A stretch of DNA of 64,000 bases from an uncultured Pseudomonadales bacterium (GCA_905182155.1 CAJJAX010000030.1:1-64000), one strand, 5' to 3'; positions 35,671 to 46,265 are shown, numbered from the stretch's first letter. Program-made: numbers and translations. Notes: generated by a model from the sequence alone, not told the origin.

Positions 35671-37875
35671 CTAAAAAAGATCAACCGGATCAACGTCGAT
35701 CGACCAGCGCACAGTCGGCGTTCGATGACGGGTGAGTAATTCGCTTAATTGTTGCAGGGCGCGATTTCGCGATTGCCGGGTTTTTGCATTCACCAAGAGT
35801 TGTGATCGGTACCAACCGGCGCGCTGTTCCATGACCGGGCTGGTGGGTCCTAATACTTCACAGTCGGCTTCAAGGGCCGTATATTGATCAAGCAGTCGCC
35901 GTAGAAACTGATCGGCCAGGTGTGGTTTTCGAGCATCCGCGCGCAACAATCCCTGATAAGTGTAAGGGGGCAGCTGGTAAGTCTTACGCTGCGTCATCAG
36001 GCCTTTGGAGAAGGCAAGGTAGTCATTTTTGATCAGTGCTTGCAGCTCGGGCAAGGCCTGTAATCGACTGCTTAAGTAAACGCGGCCGGGTAGGTTTTCT
36101 CTGCCGCTGCGCCCACCGGTTTGTAAAATAAGTTGCGCGGTTCTTTCAATGGCCCTGAAGTCGGCGCTTAAAAACCCTTGGTCGACTTCTAAGATGATGG
36201 CCAGGGTCACGCTTGGAAAGTGATGCCCTTTGGCGATTAGTTGGGTTCCGAGCAGAATGCTCGGTTGTCCTTGATGAATGGTGTCGATCATTTGGGTGAG
36301 GGCCGCTCGCTGTTTGGTGCTGTCGCTGTCGATCCGAATCACTGGGAAATTCGGGAATCGTTTCTGAAAGGTTTCTTGAAGTCGCTGAGTGCCATCGCCA
36401 AGGGGTAGCAGGCTGCTTTGTTGGCAGGCGGGGCAGCGACTGGGTATTACCTGCTGCTGTCCGCAATGATGACATTTGAGTCCGGATTCTTGCCGGTGAA
36501 CGGTTAAGCGCGCGTCGCAGGCATTGCACTGGGCGATCCACCGACAATTTGAACAGAATAAAACCGGTGCATAGCCTCGTCGGTTCCGCATCACCAAAAC
36601 CTGCTCCCCCCGATCTAATGTTTCAGCCATGGCGTCAAATAACCGGTTGTCAGGTAAGGCATCCTTTTGGTTGTCGGGGATTGGGAATATCTCGTAGCGC
36701 TCCCGGGCGGCGCCATTGGCACGGGTTTCGAGCAATAGTTGGGTATATTTGCCGGTTGCAACATTGTGAAAAGATTCCAGCGATGGGGTTGCTGATCCAA
36801 GGATCACCGGGATGTTTTCAGCAACCCCCCGAACCGAGGCGAGATCTCGGGCGGAGTAATGAAAGCCGTCTTGCTGCTTATAAGAGCTGTCGTGTTCCTC
36901 GTCTACAATAATGAGGCCCGGTCGCGCGAGCGGCGTAAAGATGGCCGATCGAGTGCCGATAATAATCGGCGCTTGACCGCTGCGAGCTTGTCGCCAGTGC
37001 GCGCTACGGGTTTGGTCCGTGAGATTCGAGTGCAAGGCGACGACGGGTCTGCCGAAACGATGTTCGAACCGAGTTAAGGTTTGAGGGGTTAAGGATATCT
37101 CTGGCACCAAGATGAGCGCTTGACGCCCGGTCGCAAGCACTTGATCGATCAGTCTTAAGTAAACCTCCGTTTTACCGCTACCGGTGACGCCGTACAACAA
37201 ATAGGTTTTGTGCCCGCTAAGATCAACGGAATCGATTGCCAATTGTTGCTGAGCCGTTGGGTTTATCGCTGCCTCGGGTGGCTTATGGGGCGCCTGAACG
37301 GGGTTGACATTGATGCGTTCCTGCCAGCGCGCCAAACCCTTGTCGATCACCGCTTTGATGATGGCAGACGAGTATTGGTTTTGATTGAGTTCGAGTCGGG
37401 AGAGTGCCTTGCGTTCAATGAGGGCGCGCAGCAACGCCAATTGTTTGGGTGAACGATTAACGCGTTCCTCGGCGGCAGCCTTGTCCGTGGCGGGTGCAAG
37501 GCCTAGCACGGTCGTCGTTTCGTAAAGTCCTGCGCCTTGCTTGATCTTGCCCGGTAGTGCCGCAGCAAAGACTTCGCCAATGGGATGTAAATAATATTGA
37601 GCAGACCACAGGCACAGGTCAAAAATGGTTTGCGGTAGAACCGGTTCCGAATCGATGGTTGTGATGATCGATTTGATTTTCTTGGGATCGGTGGCGGGAT
37701 TGGCGCAGTGGCTGACAACAATGCCAATTAACTCTCGGCCTGAGAAGGGGACCTTGACCCGAAGACCGACCATAATGGGCGTTGGATGACTGTATTCGAA
37801 CGTGCCCTGCAACGGAACCGGCAAGGCAATGTTGTAGAACTTTGGATCGGTGCTCAATTTCGGTGTCATGGCCAT
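35671..37875 (-). CDS. priA: Primosomal replication restart helicase PriA
   Basis: 3'-5' helicase that reloads the replisome at stalled forks. 734 residues from the ATG at 37875 ([20 protein letters not shown]); the 55-residue upstream extension is antisense to rpmE and unlike PriA. Walker A is [20 protein letters not shown] box [14 protein letters not shown]. Zinc motifs are [20 protein letters not shown] and [18 protein letters not shown]. The C-terminal part has [20 protein letters not shown] and [14 protein letters not shown]. Clean frame. Divergent from rpmE. Confidence 0.96.
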   Translation of the reverse strand: MAMTPKLSTDPKFYNIALPVPLQGTFEYSHPTPIMVGLRVKVPFSGRELIGIVVSHCANPATDPKKIKSIITTIDSEPVLPQTIFDLCLWSAQYYLHPIGEVFAAALPGKIKQGAGLYETTTVLGLAPATDKAAAEERVNRSPKQLALLRALIERKALSRLELNQNQYSSAIIKAVIDKGLARWQERINVNPVQAPHKPPEAAINPTAQQQLAIDSVDLSGHKTYLLYGVTGSGKTEVYLRLIDQVLATGRQALILVPEISLTPQTLTRFEHRFGRPVVALHSNLTDQTRSAHWRQARSGQAPIIIGTRSAIFTPLARPGLIIVDEEHDSSYKQQDGFHYSARDLASVRGVAENIPVILGSATPSLESFHNVATGKYTQLLLETRANGAARERYEIFPIPDNQKDALPDNRLFDAMAETLDRGEQVLVMRNRRGYAPVLFCSNCRWIAQCNACDARLTVHRQESGLKCHHCGQQQVIPSRCPACQQSSLLPLGDGTQRLQETFQKRFPNFPVIRIDSDSTKQRAALTQMIDTIHQGQPSILLGTQLIAKGHHFPSVTLAIILEVDQGFLSADFRAIERTAQLILQTGGRSGRENLPGRVYLSSRLQALPELQALIKNDYLAFSKGLMTQRKTYQLPPYTYQGLLRADARKPHLADQFLRRLLDQYTALEADCEVLGPTSPVMEQRAGWYRSQLLVNAKTRQSRNRALQQLSELLTRHRTPTVRWSIDVDPVDLF

Positions 37876-37950
37876 TCTAGATCGCTTGCTTCTGTGGTTT
37901 TCTCTGGTATCATTTGCGCCTTTTCGCGAACACAAAGCCAGGTAAACCCG

Positions 37951-38164
37951 ATGAAGGCCGAAACGCATCCTAATTACGAGTCGATTAAAGCAACCTGCAG
38001 TTGCGGTAACGTGATCAAAGTGGGTTCGACCCGCGATCAAAGATATCCTTATCGATGTGTGCTCACAATGCCACCCATTCTACACGGGTAAGCAAAAGAT
38101 CGATACGGGTGGTCGAATCGATCGCTTTAACAAGCGATTCCGTCGAGGCGGCAGTAGCAGCTAA
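37951..38164 (+). CDS. rpmE: 50S ribosomal protein L31 (zinc-binding type), one frameshift
   Basis: Large-subunit protein at the subunit interface; the C+ form stores zinc. ATG 37951, [20 protein letters not shown], then a single extra T at 38049-38050 breaks the frame. Removing it gives [16 protein letters not shown] and [20 protein letters not shown], 70-71 residues. The Cys pairs (C-S-C and C-S-Q-C) are complete. Divergent from priA, as in Pseudomonas. Confidence 0.94.
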
Positions 38165-38634
38165 AGCGCCCTGAGCATTTCCGCTAACAGCCCTTAAGGC
38201 GAAGCACGCAGTTAAAAGCATCGCAGGTAAAATTCCTGCGGTGGGCTTATGCCTGGCGTGAAAAAGAACCTGCGGCGGAAGTGGATCGTCTTAACGCTAA
38301 ATACCGCGGTAAAAATGATCGTTAGCGCAGCGCTTGCCGGGTAAAGCACGCATCGTGAAAGACTCCTGTTATAAGCGCCTGTTACAAGCCCCTGTTTTAC
38401 AAGTCCTTGTTACAAGTCGCTGCGGCAAACAAGTCCCGAACGCGATGCATGCCAGGCAAAAGGACACTCCAGCGACGCGCCTGCCGCTAATCAGTGCGCG
38501 TTGTGAGGACGTCCTGTCGCCATGATCTTGCGGTAAAATCACCTCGGGTGCCGACAGCTTGTTTACCGGGCCAAGGTCCAATCGAGCCTTTTGCCTTGCA
38601 GCGACCGCAGTTGAGGCGACTCAAAGCATCGCGC
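38165..38634. other. 470-bp convergent gap with degenerate repeats and hairpins, no gene
   Basis: Between the rpmE stop and the mrcA stop I find no supportable gene. The gap holds CGCAGG-N7-CCTGCG (38222-38240) and several copies of a G(C/G)GGTAAA-like word (about 38223, 38305, 38338, 38530). It also has a stretch CCGCTAACAGCCCTTAAGG (38181 region) that recalls the glnII-ntr array core, and a tandem repeat at 38365-38434. It may be a decayed minisatellite. Confidence 0.5.
38365..38434 (+). repeat. Degenerate tandem repeat CCTGTTACAAG, 4-5 copies
   Basis: Successive units CCTGTTATAAG, CCTGTTACAAG, CCTGTTTTACAAG and CCTTGTTACAAG, with 1-3-bp linkers, followed by a decayed copy ending AAACAAG. 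Located downstream of rpmE in the convergent gap. Confidence 0.75.
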
Positions 38635-41004
38635 CTAAAAGATGTCCTGATATTGGGTTGCTTGGTCAACGGGCCCTGAGTTGTCAATCTGTTCTGGCGC
38701 GAATTCCACTCTGAAATACTCAAAGATGCCATTCGGATCCGACGGACCCGCGCGTTTGCCGGTCTCAGGGTCAATCTTTATTGAAACGATGCCGTCAGGA
38801 ACCACGATGGCATTGGTTGTGGCCGTCGGCAGTGCGGCTTTGGCAAATTCAATCCAGGTTTCGATCGGGGTTGTCGAGCCCCATTCGCGGTTGCCGACGG
38901 GCGCGTTACTGGAAAAGCCCACCCATGCTGTGGCTACCATGGCGTCTACATAACCAGAGAACCAAGCATCTTTTTGGTCATTGGTGGTGCCTGTTTTGCC
39001 CATCAGATCTTCCCGGCCAAGGGCTTTGAAGGCCTTTCTGCCCGTCCCCTTTTGGATGGTGTCTTTTAAGATGCTGTTCATAATAAAGGCGATTCTTGGG
39101 TCGATGACCTGTTCATTAACGCGGGGCTCGCAAGGCGTTGTGCAGGGTTGCGCGTTCAGCGCTGGATGCTCGTCGGTATTGATCGAGGTGATCGATTCAA
39201 TCAAATAGTTAGATACTTTTTTACCACCATTCGCGAACATGGCATAACCGGTTGCGACCTCGAGTGGTGTTAAGGCAATGGTTCCACCACCGAAGGCGAG
39301 TTGGACATTCCGCGGGAAGCCAGCGGTGTTGAACCCGAACCGTTTGACATAGTTAATGGCATTATCGGGCCCATAGTCGAGCAGCACTCTGAGTGACACT
39401 AAGTTGATGCTGCGGTAGAGCGCCTCTCGCAAGCGAATATTGCCCCTAAACTGGCTGCCGGAGTTTTTCGGGCGATATTGTTCTTCGAGCTCGCCGCCTG
39501 GCAGCACGACAGGCGCATCATTATAAATTGAGGCCGCGGTCACGCCACTTTCCATTGCGCCCGCATAGAAAAAAGGTTTGAAGTTGGAGCCAGGTTGGCG
39601 TTTTGCTTGGGTGGCATGATTGAATTGATTTAAATTGAAATCATAGCCGCCGACCAGGGCGCTAATGCCGCCATCACTCGGGTCAACCGCGACAAAAGCG
39701 CCCTGGATCGAAGGCACCTGACCGAGTCGCCAGGTGACGCCGTCGGTCGAGTCAATTCGAATCAAGTCGCCAAGGCTGAGGAAGGCGCTTGGGGATTTGG
39801 GTTGGGGCCCCCGTTGGTTGACATTGATGTAAGGCCTTGCCCAGCGAAGTTCCGGCCAGGCGATGATAATTGTTTCGCCAGTTTTCGTCAGCACCGTAAT
39901 ACTGACATCATTAATGCCGGCAACGATTGCAGGGTGTTGGTCGCCAATCGTTGGGACGTCGGTTAAGGTTTTAAGCCAGTAAGCGGGGTAGGCTGTTTGA
40001 CCATTGGCCAAAAATGTTTTGGTGCCGGCAAGCGCCGCGGCTTCCGGGCCTCGGTAACCATGGCGCCGATCATATTCGTTGAGTTTTTTGATGAGGGCGC
40101 GCTCCGCGGCGTTTTGCATGCGGCTATCAATCGTTGCGGTGACTTCAAGACCTAAAGAGTAAGCCTTGCGACCAAAGGTTTCGATAATTTCACTTCGAAT
40201 CAATTCGGCGGCGTACAACGCAGGGAGTTCAATCTGACGCTCAAATACTTTGGCCGTGATCGGCTCGCTTTGCGCTTTTCTCAACTGGGTTTGAGTGATC
40301 GAGCCCTGTTCGACCATGCGGTCCAAAATGAGATTACGTCGATCTAACGCCCGTTTGGGACCATTGATCGGGTTTCCCGCTTCTGGCGCCTTTGGAATTC
40401 CTGCCAGCATCGCCTTTTGCGCAAGCGAGAGCGCTGACACGGGTTTGCCATAGTAGGTTTGGGCGGCGGCCTGTATGCCGTAGGCGTGCTTTCCAAACGG
40501 AACGATATTGAGATAGAGCGTGAGAATATCTTGCTTGGTTAACGCTTGCTCGAGCTTGATGGCGAGTAACATTTCCTTGAATTTGCGAATAAACCGGACT
40601 TCTGAGGCGCCGGACACGTTTTTGACAACCTGCATCGTAATGGTTGATGCGCCAGTTTTGATATCCCCAGCATTGGCCAGGAGTTGCCAGGTGGCATTCG
40701 CAACGGTGATGAGGTCAATACCGCTGTGCTCAAAAAACCGTTTGTCTTCGGTGTCCAGCAGCGCATTGATAAAGTCTCTCGGGATTTGGTCAAAGGTGAT
40801 TGGGATCAGGCGCTCGCCATATTCCTGTATGAGCTTACCGTCTTGGCTGATAATTTTAAGGGGGGCTTTTAGGTCAACCTCGGTGAAGGTTGAAATATCA
40901 GGAACCTGAGGGTTCAGATACAGGTAGGCGGCGGACAGGCCCATGCCCAATGCGCTGAGAGCCATGCCGGTGACGAAGAGAGTCGAAATTAAAAAGCGTT
41001 TCAT
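38635..41004 (-). CDS. mrcA: Penicillin-binding protein 1A (bifunctional peptidoglycan synthase)
   Basis: Class A PBP polymerising and cross-linking peptidoglycan, 789 residues. N-terminal membrane helix (residues 3-30); GT51 transglycosylase with catalytic Glu86 in LLDTEDKRFFEHSGID and TITMQVVKNVSG; OB-like insert; transpeptidase with Ser473-x-x-Lys476 in KRQPGSNFKPFFYAG, SxN-type motif near RSINLVSLRVLL and KTGT in GKTGTTNDQKDAWFSGY. Clean frame. Divergent from pilM across a 196-bp gap, as in pseudomonads. Confidence 0.96.
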   Translation of the reverse strand: MKRFLISTLFVTGMALSALGMGLSAAYLYLNPQVPDISTFTEVDLKAPLKIISQDGKLIQEYGERLIPITFDQIPRDFINALLDTEDKRFFEHSGIDLITVANATWQLLANAGDIKTGASTITMQVVKNVSGASEVRFIRKFKEMLLAIKLEQALTKQDILTLYLNIVPFGKHAYGIQAAAQTYYGKPVSALSLAQKAMLAGIPKAPEAGNPINGPKRALDRRNLILDRMVEQGSITQTQLRKAQSEPITAKVFERQIELPALYAAELIRSEIIETFGRKAYSLGLEVTATIDSRMQNAAERALIKKLNEYDRRHGYRGPEAAALAGTKTFLANGQTAYPAYWLKTLTDVPTIGDQHPAIVAGINDVSITVLTKTGETIIIAWPELRWARPYINVNQRGPQPKSPSAFLSLGDLIRIDSTDGVTWRLGQVPSIQGAFVAVDPSDGGISALVGGYDFNLNQFNHATQAKRQPGSNFKPFFYAGAMESGVTAASIYNDAPVVLPGGELEEQYRPKNSGSQFRGNIRLREALYRSINLVSLRVLLDYGPDNAINYVKRFGFNTAGFPRNVQLAFGGGTIALTPLEVATGYAMFANGGKKVSNYLIESITSINTDEHPALNAQPCTTPCEPRVNEQVIDPRIAFIMNSILKDTIQKGTGRKAFKALGREDLMGKTGTTNDQKDAWFSGYVDAMVATAWVGFSSNAPVGNREWGSTTPIETWIEFAKAALPTATTNAIVVPDGIVSIKIDPETGKRAGPSDPNGIFEYFRVEFAPEQIDNSGPVDQATQYQDIF

Positions 41005-41200
41005 GGCGTTTTGATGATCAAAGGTTGAGACCTAAGGGCTTGTGATGGATCAATTAGCGTCTTAAAGTCACTGAAAGCAATCATAATTATGACCGGCTAG
41101 CGCCAGCGAGTATAGTTTATTTGGGTCTTTTAAGTGATACTGGGTAACCGCTCATCGTTTACAACAGTTAAAGCACGGTGATTATCGTTCAGGAAAAACA

Positions 41201-42274
41201 ATGTTGAAACTCTTTGGGAGCCGCAAGCCCGGTTTGGTGGGCATAGATATCAGCGCCTCAGCGATCAAACTGCTTGAGCTTAGCCGCGATGATGAAGGGT
41301 GGGTCGTTGAAAGCTATGGGGCCGAGCCGTTGCCTGAAAATACGGTGGTTGAGCAAAATATTGTTGATATTGATGCGGTCGCTGAGGCGATCAAGCGGTT
41401 GCAATCATCAACCAAATTCAAGGCGAAGTTAGCCGCCGTCGCAGTGGCCGGCTCTGCTGTGATTACCAAAATCATCGAGGTGCCGGCGTCTTTAAAAGAA
41501 AATCAAATCGAAGAACAACTGCTCATGGATGCGGATCAATATATCCCGTATCCGCTCGATGAGGTTGCCTTGGACTTCCAAGTATTAGAACCCACCGCGC
41601 GATCTGAAGGCATGGTCGATGTAATGATTGCTGCCTGCCGGCAAGAGCATATTGAGTCCCGACAAGCCGCAGTTGAGCTGTCAGGCTTAATCCCGGAGGT
41701 GATCGACATTGAAGCCCACTGCGTGCAGCGCGCCATTGCCTTAGACTTAGAGTTGTTTACGCGGGATCCGACGTTGGGTGTGCCGGATGTTTTGGCGATT
41801 CTTGATATTGGCGCGGATATGACCACGCTGTCAGTGGTGTCCGGTACCCAGGTGCTGTATACCCGGGAACAAAGCTTTGGCGGCAAGCAGCTAACCGATG
41901 ACATTCAGCGAAAATATGATCTGACTGCCGCTGAGGCAGGAAAAGCCAAGAAGTTTGGTGGATTGCCGGATGACTATGAAGAGACCGTGCTGAATCCTTT
42001 TAAAGAGGCGCTGTTGCAACAGGTTATGCGGTCTTTGCAATTTTTTTATTCCGGGACAACTTATAATGATGTTGATCGAATCGTCCTTGCGGGTGGAACC
42101 GCGAATCTAGCGGGCCTGGATGCGCTGATCGAGGCGCGATTGGGTACGCCCTGCAGTGTTGCAAACCCATTTGATAATATGAGGATCAGCGACCATGTGG
42201 ATGCGGATCGATTGATTAAAGATGCGCCGTCGATGATGATTGCGTGTGGTTTAGCCATGCGAAACTTCGATTGA
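41201..42274 (+). CDS. pilM: Type IV pilus assembly protein PilM
   Basis: Actin-like ATPase on the cytoplasmic face, binding the PilN N-terminus. 357 residues: GLVGIDISASAIKLLELSRD (phosphate 1), AILDIGADMTTLSVVSG (phosphate 2), IVLAGGTANLAGLDALIEAR (adenosine). First gene of pilMNOPQ-aroK-aroB. Its stop codon is the first part of a 14-bp tandem repeat filling the gap to pilN. Confidence 0.96.
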   Translation: MLKLFGSRKPGLVGIDISASAIKLLELSRDDEGWVVESYGAEPLPENTVVEQNIVDIDAVAEAIKRLQSSTKFKAKLAAVAVAGSAVITKIIEVPASLKENQIEEQLLMDADQYIPYPLDEVALDFQVLEPTARSEGMVDVMIAACRQEHIESRQAAVELSGLIPEVIDIEAHCVQRAIALDLELFTRDPTLGVPDVLAILDIGADMTTLSVVSGTQVLYTREQSFGGKQLTDDIQRKYDLTAAEAGKAKKFGGLPDDYEETVLNPFKEALLQQVMRSLQFFYSGTTYNDVDRIVLAGGTANLAGLDALIEARLGTPCSVANPFDNMRISDHVDADRLIKDAPSMMIACGLAMRNFD

Positions 42275-42321
42275 ATAAGAAGTATTGAATAAGACGTATT
42301 GAATGAGACGTATTGATTGAG
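42271..42321 (+). repeat. 14-bp tandem repeat starting in the pilM stop codon, three copies plus a partial
   Basis: TTGAATAAGAAGTA, TTGAATAAGACGTA and TTGAATGAGACGTA are followed by TTGATTGAG. The first unit includes the pilM TGA. The copies lengthen the pilM-pilN gap, which is close to zero or overlapping in the rest of this operon. Confidence 0.9.
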
Positions 42322-42380
42322 TTGAACGGTTTGGTTGAAATGGTTAAACAGCCGGCAGACGCCCGGTATTGGACGAATTC

Positions 42381-42950
42381 ATGGTGAATTTGAAAATTAA
42401 TTTGTTGCCTTGGCGCCAGAAGCGGCGCGATCGGTTGCAGCGGGAATTCCTGAACGGTCTGGCGGCGGCGGGGCTGATCGCTGTATTGCTACTAGTTGGT
42501 GCTTGGCGAGTGTACGAGTCAGAAATCGATGGCCAGAAAGCCCGGGTTGCCTTTATCGTGTCGGAAATCGAAGGCCTTGATGCGCGGATTGCAGAAATCA
42601 GAACGTTGCAGAAAAAACGCAAAGAATTATTAGATCGCATGCGGGTGATTCAAGAACTGCAAGGCAATCGGCCGGTCAGCGTGCGATTGTTTGATGAATT
42701 AGCGCGGCAGCTGACAAACAATGTGTTTTTTGAGCGACTGACCTTGCGAGGCGGCAACATCGATGTTTCGGGCGTTGCCGAAGACAATAGCCGGATCTCG
42801 GAGCAGCTTCGAGCCTTCGACGGTTCCTTATGGTTTAAGGGTGGCAATGTTACCAGCATTAACGCCTTTCCCCAGGCGGGCCCTGAGGCCAGCCGGTTTG
42901 AGCTTTCGGTTGAAGTCAGCGCGCCGAGTGCTGGCGCGGAGGGAAGCTGA
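42381..42950 (+). CDS. pilN: Type IV pilus assembly protein PilN
   Basis: Bitopic inner-membrane alignment-complex protein. The ATG at 42381 gives MVNLKINLLPWRQKRRDRLQ, the conserved INLLPWR motif that binds PilM; an in-frame TTG four codons earlier is less likely. One membrane helix (FLNGLAAAGLIAVLLLVGAW), then a coiled coil and a ferredoxin-like periplasmic domain. 189 residues. Overlaps pilO by one base (TGATG). Confidence 0.94.
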   Translation: MVNLKINLLPWRQKRRDRLQREFLNGLAAAGLIAVLLLVGAWRVYESEIDGQKARVAFIVSEIEGLDARIAEIRTLQKKRKELLDRMRVIQELQGNRPVSVRLFDELARQLTNNVFFERLTLRGGNIDVSGVAEDNSRISEQLRAFDGSLWFKGGNVTSINAFPQAGPEASRFELSVEVSAPSAGAEGS

Positions 42951-43594
42951 TGGCGCTAAAAGATATCATGGAAAAGCTCAATAATATCAACTTGAGCGAA
43001 ATTGATCTGAGCGAATTGGATGTTAACAGCGCCGGGCTTTGGCCTGCGCCGATTAAGGTGATTGCGGGTCTGGTGTTATTCTGCCTGCTGCTCGGGCTAG
43101 GCTATTTCCTGATGGTGACGGACCTGCAAAAGGAGCTTGCCAGTGCGAGCAAAGAAGAGGTTAGCCTGAAAACGAGTTATCGTGAAAAATACCGCCAAGC
43201 AGCAAACTTGGAAGGGTATCGGTTGCAGGGTAAGGAAATGGAGGCCAACTTTCAGAAGATCCTGAGTCAGTTACCGCTGGATACGGAAATTCCTGGTTTG
43301 ATTGAGGATATCTCAGAGGTTGGCTCGAAAAATGGTTTGGTGTTCAACAAGATTGATCTGCAGCCTGAGAAAGTTCTTGAGTACTACGTTGAAAAGCCCA
43401 TTCGAATGGAAGTAATTGGGGGCTACCATGATTTAGGGGCTTTTGTGAGTGATGTCGCCGATTTGCCCAGGATCGTTACCCTGCATGACTTTGAGATCAC
43501 GCCTCAGGGCAGTGGCGGTGCTGATCGGGGTAAGCTCTTAAAAATGGGCATTACCGCCAAGACCTATCGGTATAAAGACGGAGCCTCGAAGTGA
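42950..43594 (+). CDS. pilO: Type IV pilus assembly protein PilO
   Basis: Partner of PilN in the inner-membrane alignment complex. 214 residues: amphipathic N-terminus (INLSEIDLSELDVNSAGLWP), one membrane helix (VIAGLVLFCLLLGLGYFLMV), coiled coil (residues 60-105) and the PilO periplasmic fold (LPLDTEIPGLIEDISEVGSK, GGYHDLGAFVSDVADLPRIV). Coupled to pilN and pilP by short overlaps. Confidence 0.95.
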   Translation: MALKDIMEKLNNINLSEIDLSELDVNSAGLWPAPIKVIAGLVLFCLLLGLGYFLMVTDLQKELASASKEEVSLKTSYREKYRQAANLEGYRLQGKEMEANFQKILSQLPLDTEIPGLIEDISEVGSKNGLVFNKIDLQPEKVLEYYVEKPIRMEVIGGYHDLGAFVSDVADLPRIVTLHDFEITPQGSGGADRGKLLKMGITAKTYRYKDGASK

Positions 43595-44142
43595 ACGCTC
43601 GAGCAGGCGGCAGTCGTCGAAGTTTAGCGTTGGGCTTAATGCTTGTTTTGCTGGCCGGTTGTTCTGGTAGCAATGAGTTCTCCGATTTGCGCACCTTTTT
43701 CGATGAAGTGGCCGGCGAACCAACGGGGCGGGTGCAACCACTTCCCGAATTCAAGCCGTATGAGTCGTTCAAATATGGTGCTGCGAATCTCCGGAGCCCC
43801 TTTCAAGCCCCCTTGGTCATCGCAAGCCGGACAAACAAGCCGGCACCCGGATCGATTCGACCGCCTGCAAACCATGTGAAAAGCTATTTGGAGGAGATGA
43901 ATTTGGCCACCTTGCAAATGGTGGGTTCGCTCGAGCTTCGTGGGCAGTATTACGGGCTCATTAAAGATGGCGAGGGCGTTGTGCATCAAGTTGGCGTGGG
44001 TGCTTATTTGGGTACCCAGTGGGGCAAGATTGAAAAAATTGAAGAGACTCGATTAGAGCTGGTGGAAGTTGTCAGTAACGGCGGCGGAGGCTGGTTGTTA
44101 AGGCCGAGAACAATCGAACTCCTCGGGACTTCAGAAGGCTAA
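43591..44142 (+). CDS. pilP: Type IV pilus assembly lipoprotein PilP
   Basis: Inner-membrane-associated lipoprotein that links PilNO to the PilQ secretin. GTG start overlapping pilO; signal peptide ending in lipobox LLAGC (Cys at residue 24). A flexible region follows (DEVAGEPTGRVQPLPEFKPY) and a beta-sandwich (MVGSLELRGQYYGLIKDGEG, VGAYLGTQWGKIEKIEETRL). 183 residues. Confidence 0.94.
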   Translation: MNARAGGSRRSLALGLMLVLLAGCSGSNEFSDLRTFFDEVAGEPTGRVQPLPEFKPYESFKYGAANLRSPFQAPLVIASRTNKPAPGSIRPPANHVKSYLEEMNLATLQMVGSLELRGQYYGLIKDGEGVVHQVGVGAYLGTQWGKIEKIEETRLELVEVVSNGGGGWLLRPRTIELLGTSEG

Positions 44143-44158
44143 CGCGGTAAGGATTCTT

Positions 44159-46251
44159 ATGAACAACAAGATGATGTCAAAGCAACGAACGCTTATAGCG
44201 GGTATTGTGTTGACGATGCTCTATTTTATATCGGCAAGCGCCTTGGCCATTGAACTCCAAGACGTCACGTTTTCAATGGCTAGCGGAGACCGGACTGACA
44301 TTACCTTAACCTTTGATGAGGTGCCGCCAGAGCCCACGGGTTATGCGATTGCCGAGCCGGCAAGGATCTCCCTCGACTTGGTCGGGGTCAGTAGTGGTCT
44401 TGCAAGCAAGTATCACGCCCTGGGTGCGGGCAATGCTCGAAACATGACCGTTTTAGAGACCCAAGATCGAACTCGAATCATTATCGCGCTATCTGAATTG
44501 GTGGGCTATAGCACGCAAGTGCGCGGTCGAACGCTGCAAGTCTCGGTCGGCCGAGACTTGGACGCAACCGCTCGGACAACCAGCGGCGCGGCCGCCATGC
44601 CCGGAAATCAGCCGCGCTCAAATGTCGATGATGTCGATTTTAAGCGGGGCTCAGAAGGCGAAGGGCGCGTTATTATCACCCTCAGCGAACCCAATATCGC
44701 GGTTGATCTTGATCAGGTTGGCGGTCGCATCGTGTTGACGATGCCGGACACCACTTTAACGCCTTCCCTTGAGCAACAACTCGATGTGACAGATTTCGCC
44801 ACCCCGATCGATCGCATTGAGGTTTATCAGCAGGGTGATCAAGCGGTGATTGAAGTGGTGCGACGACAGGGGAATTTGATTACCTGGCGTATCAGTCGGA
44901 TCAGGCGTTTATTCTTGAGGTGAAGCCGGTTCTCCAAAAAGGAGGCAGAGCGACGTAAGAACGAATTTACCTATGTAGGCGAAAGGATATCGCTGAACTT
45001 TCAGGATATTGAAGTGCGTGCTGTACTCCAGCTCATTGCCGATTTCACCGAGTTAAACCTGGTGGCCAGTGATACGGTGTCTGGGGCGATCACCCTGCGA
45101 CTCAAGGAGGTTCCTTGGGATCAGGCCTTGGACATTGTCCTGAAAACCAAGGGGTTGGATAAGCGGGTGCAAGGCAACGTGCTGTTGGTCGCGCCGGCGG
45201 CTGAATTGGCCGATCAGGAACGCACCCAGCTTGAGAACCAACAGGAGATTGCGGAGCTTGCGCCGCTGCGAACCGAACTCATTAAGGTGAAGTACGCCAA
45301 TGCCTCAGACATTGTTGCGTTATTTTCCAGCCAGGGTGATACCAGTGGCTCGGGTGAAGGCTCGGGTGGCGGCTCTGCTGGGATCGTGTCCGATCGTGGC
45401 TCGATTCTTGTTGATGATCGAACCAATGCGATTATCGTGACCGAAACACCCAGTCGGATCACGCCAGCTGAGAATCTTGTTGAATCAATTGGATATCCCA
45501 GTCAGGCAAGTCATGATCGAAGCTAGAATTGTGAAAGCCAGTGATAGTTTTAAAAGAGAAGCCGGAATCCGTTGGGGAACCGCGGGCAATATTTCCTGGG
45601 GTGATAGCCCGAACGGAATTCAATACGGTAGTTCGATGGAGACCTTGGGCGGTGCTGCCTCTGAAAACCTCATCGTTGATTTGGGTACGGGCTCGGGTAA
45701 GACCGGGGGATTGCGTTTGGTTTGGTAAATAATGATTTGTTGTTGGATTTGGAGCTTCAGCTCTTTGAAAGCGAGGGAATGGGGGAGACGGTTTCAAGGC
45801 CAACCATTATTACATCAGATAAAAGCTCAACAGTCAATTCGGGAGCCAGATCCCTTATCAATCCGACACGGGTGGGGGGGCTACATCGACGGCCTTTATT
45901 AATGCTACCGTTGGCCTGACGGTCACGCCTCAAATCACCGCGGATGATCGGATCATATTGGAACTGGATGTGACCAACAATTCCCGGGGAGATCCCACGC
46001 CAGGGGGCCCGCCCGCCATAGATATTGAAAGCATTCAAACCAAAGTCATTGTCAGCGATGGTGAAACCGTGGTGCTGGGTGGGTTGTATCAAACGAGAAC
46101 CGATTTGATCCAGCTGAAGACGCCGGTTTTGGGTAACCTGCCGTTGGTTGGGCGGTTGTTTCGTAATTCAGCGCGAACAAAAGATAAAGATGAGCTTCTG
46201 ATTTTTATTACGCCTAAGATTATTCGTGAATCTGGCGACCGCGTTCGATAA
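44159..46251 (+). CDS. pilQ: Type IV pilus secretin PilQ, several frameshifts
   Basis: Outer-membrane ring through which the pilus exits, about 695 residues joined. Signal peptide (TLIAGIVLTMLYFISASALA), two AMIN peptidoglycan-binding domains (LQDVTFSMASGDRTDITLTF; DVDFKRGSEGEGRVIITLSE), N0 domain (LNFQDIEVRAVLQLIADFTE), N1 domain (LIKVKYANASDIVALFSSQG) with a Gly/Ser-rich loop, then the secretin core (SQVMIEARIVKASDSFKREA, VGLTVTPQIT-like, and VVLGGLYQTRTDLIQLKTPV with LFRNSARTKDKDELLIFITP). Frame changes at about 44900, 45500, 45715 and 45890. Confidence 0.93.
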
Positions 46252-46265
46252 CCAGTCTGCATCCA

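Noticed and set aside
37876-38040. 55-residue N-terminal extension of PriA
   Set aside because: It lies antisense to rpmE and across the priA-rpmE promoter gap; PriA homology starts at the 37875 ATG.
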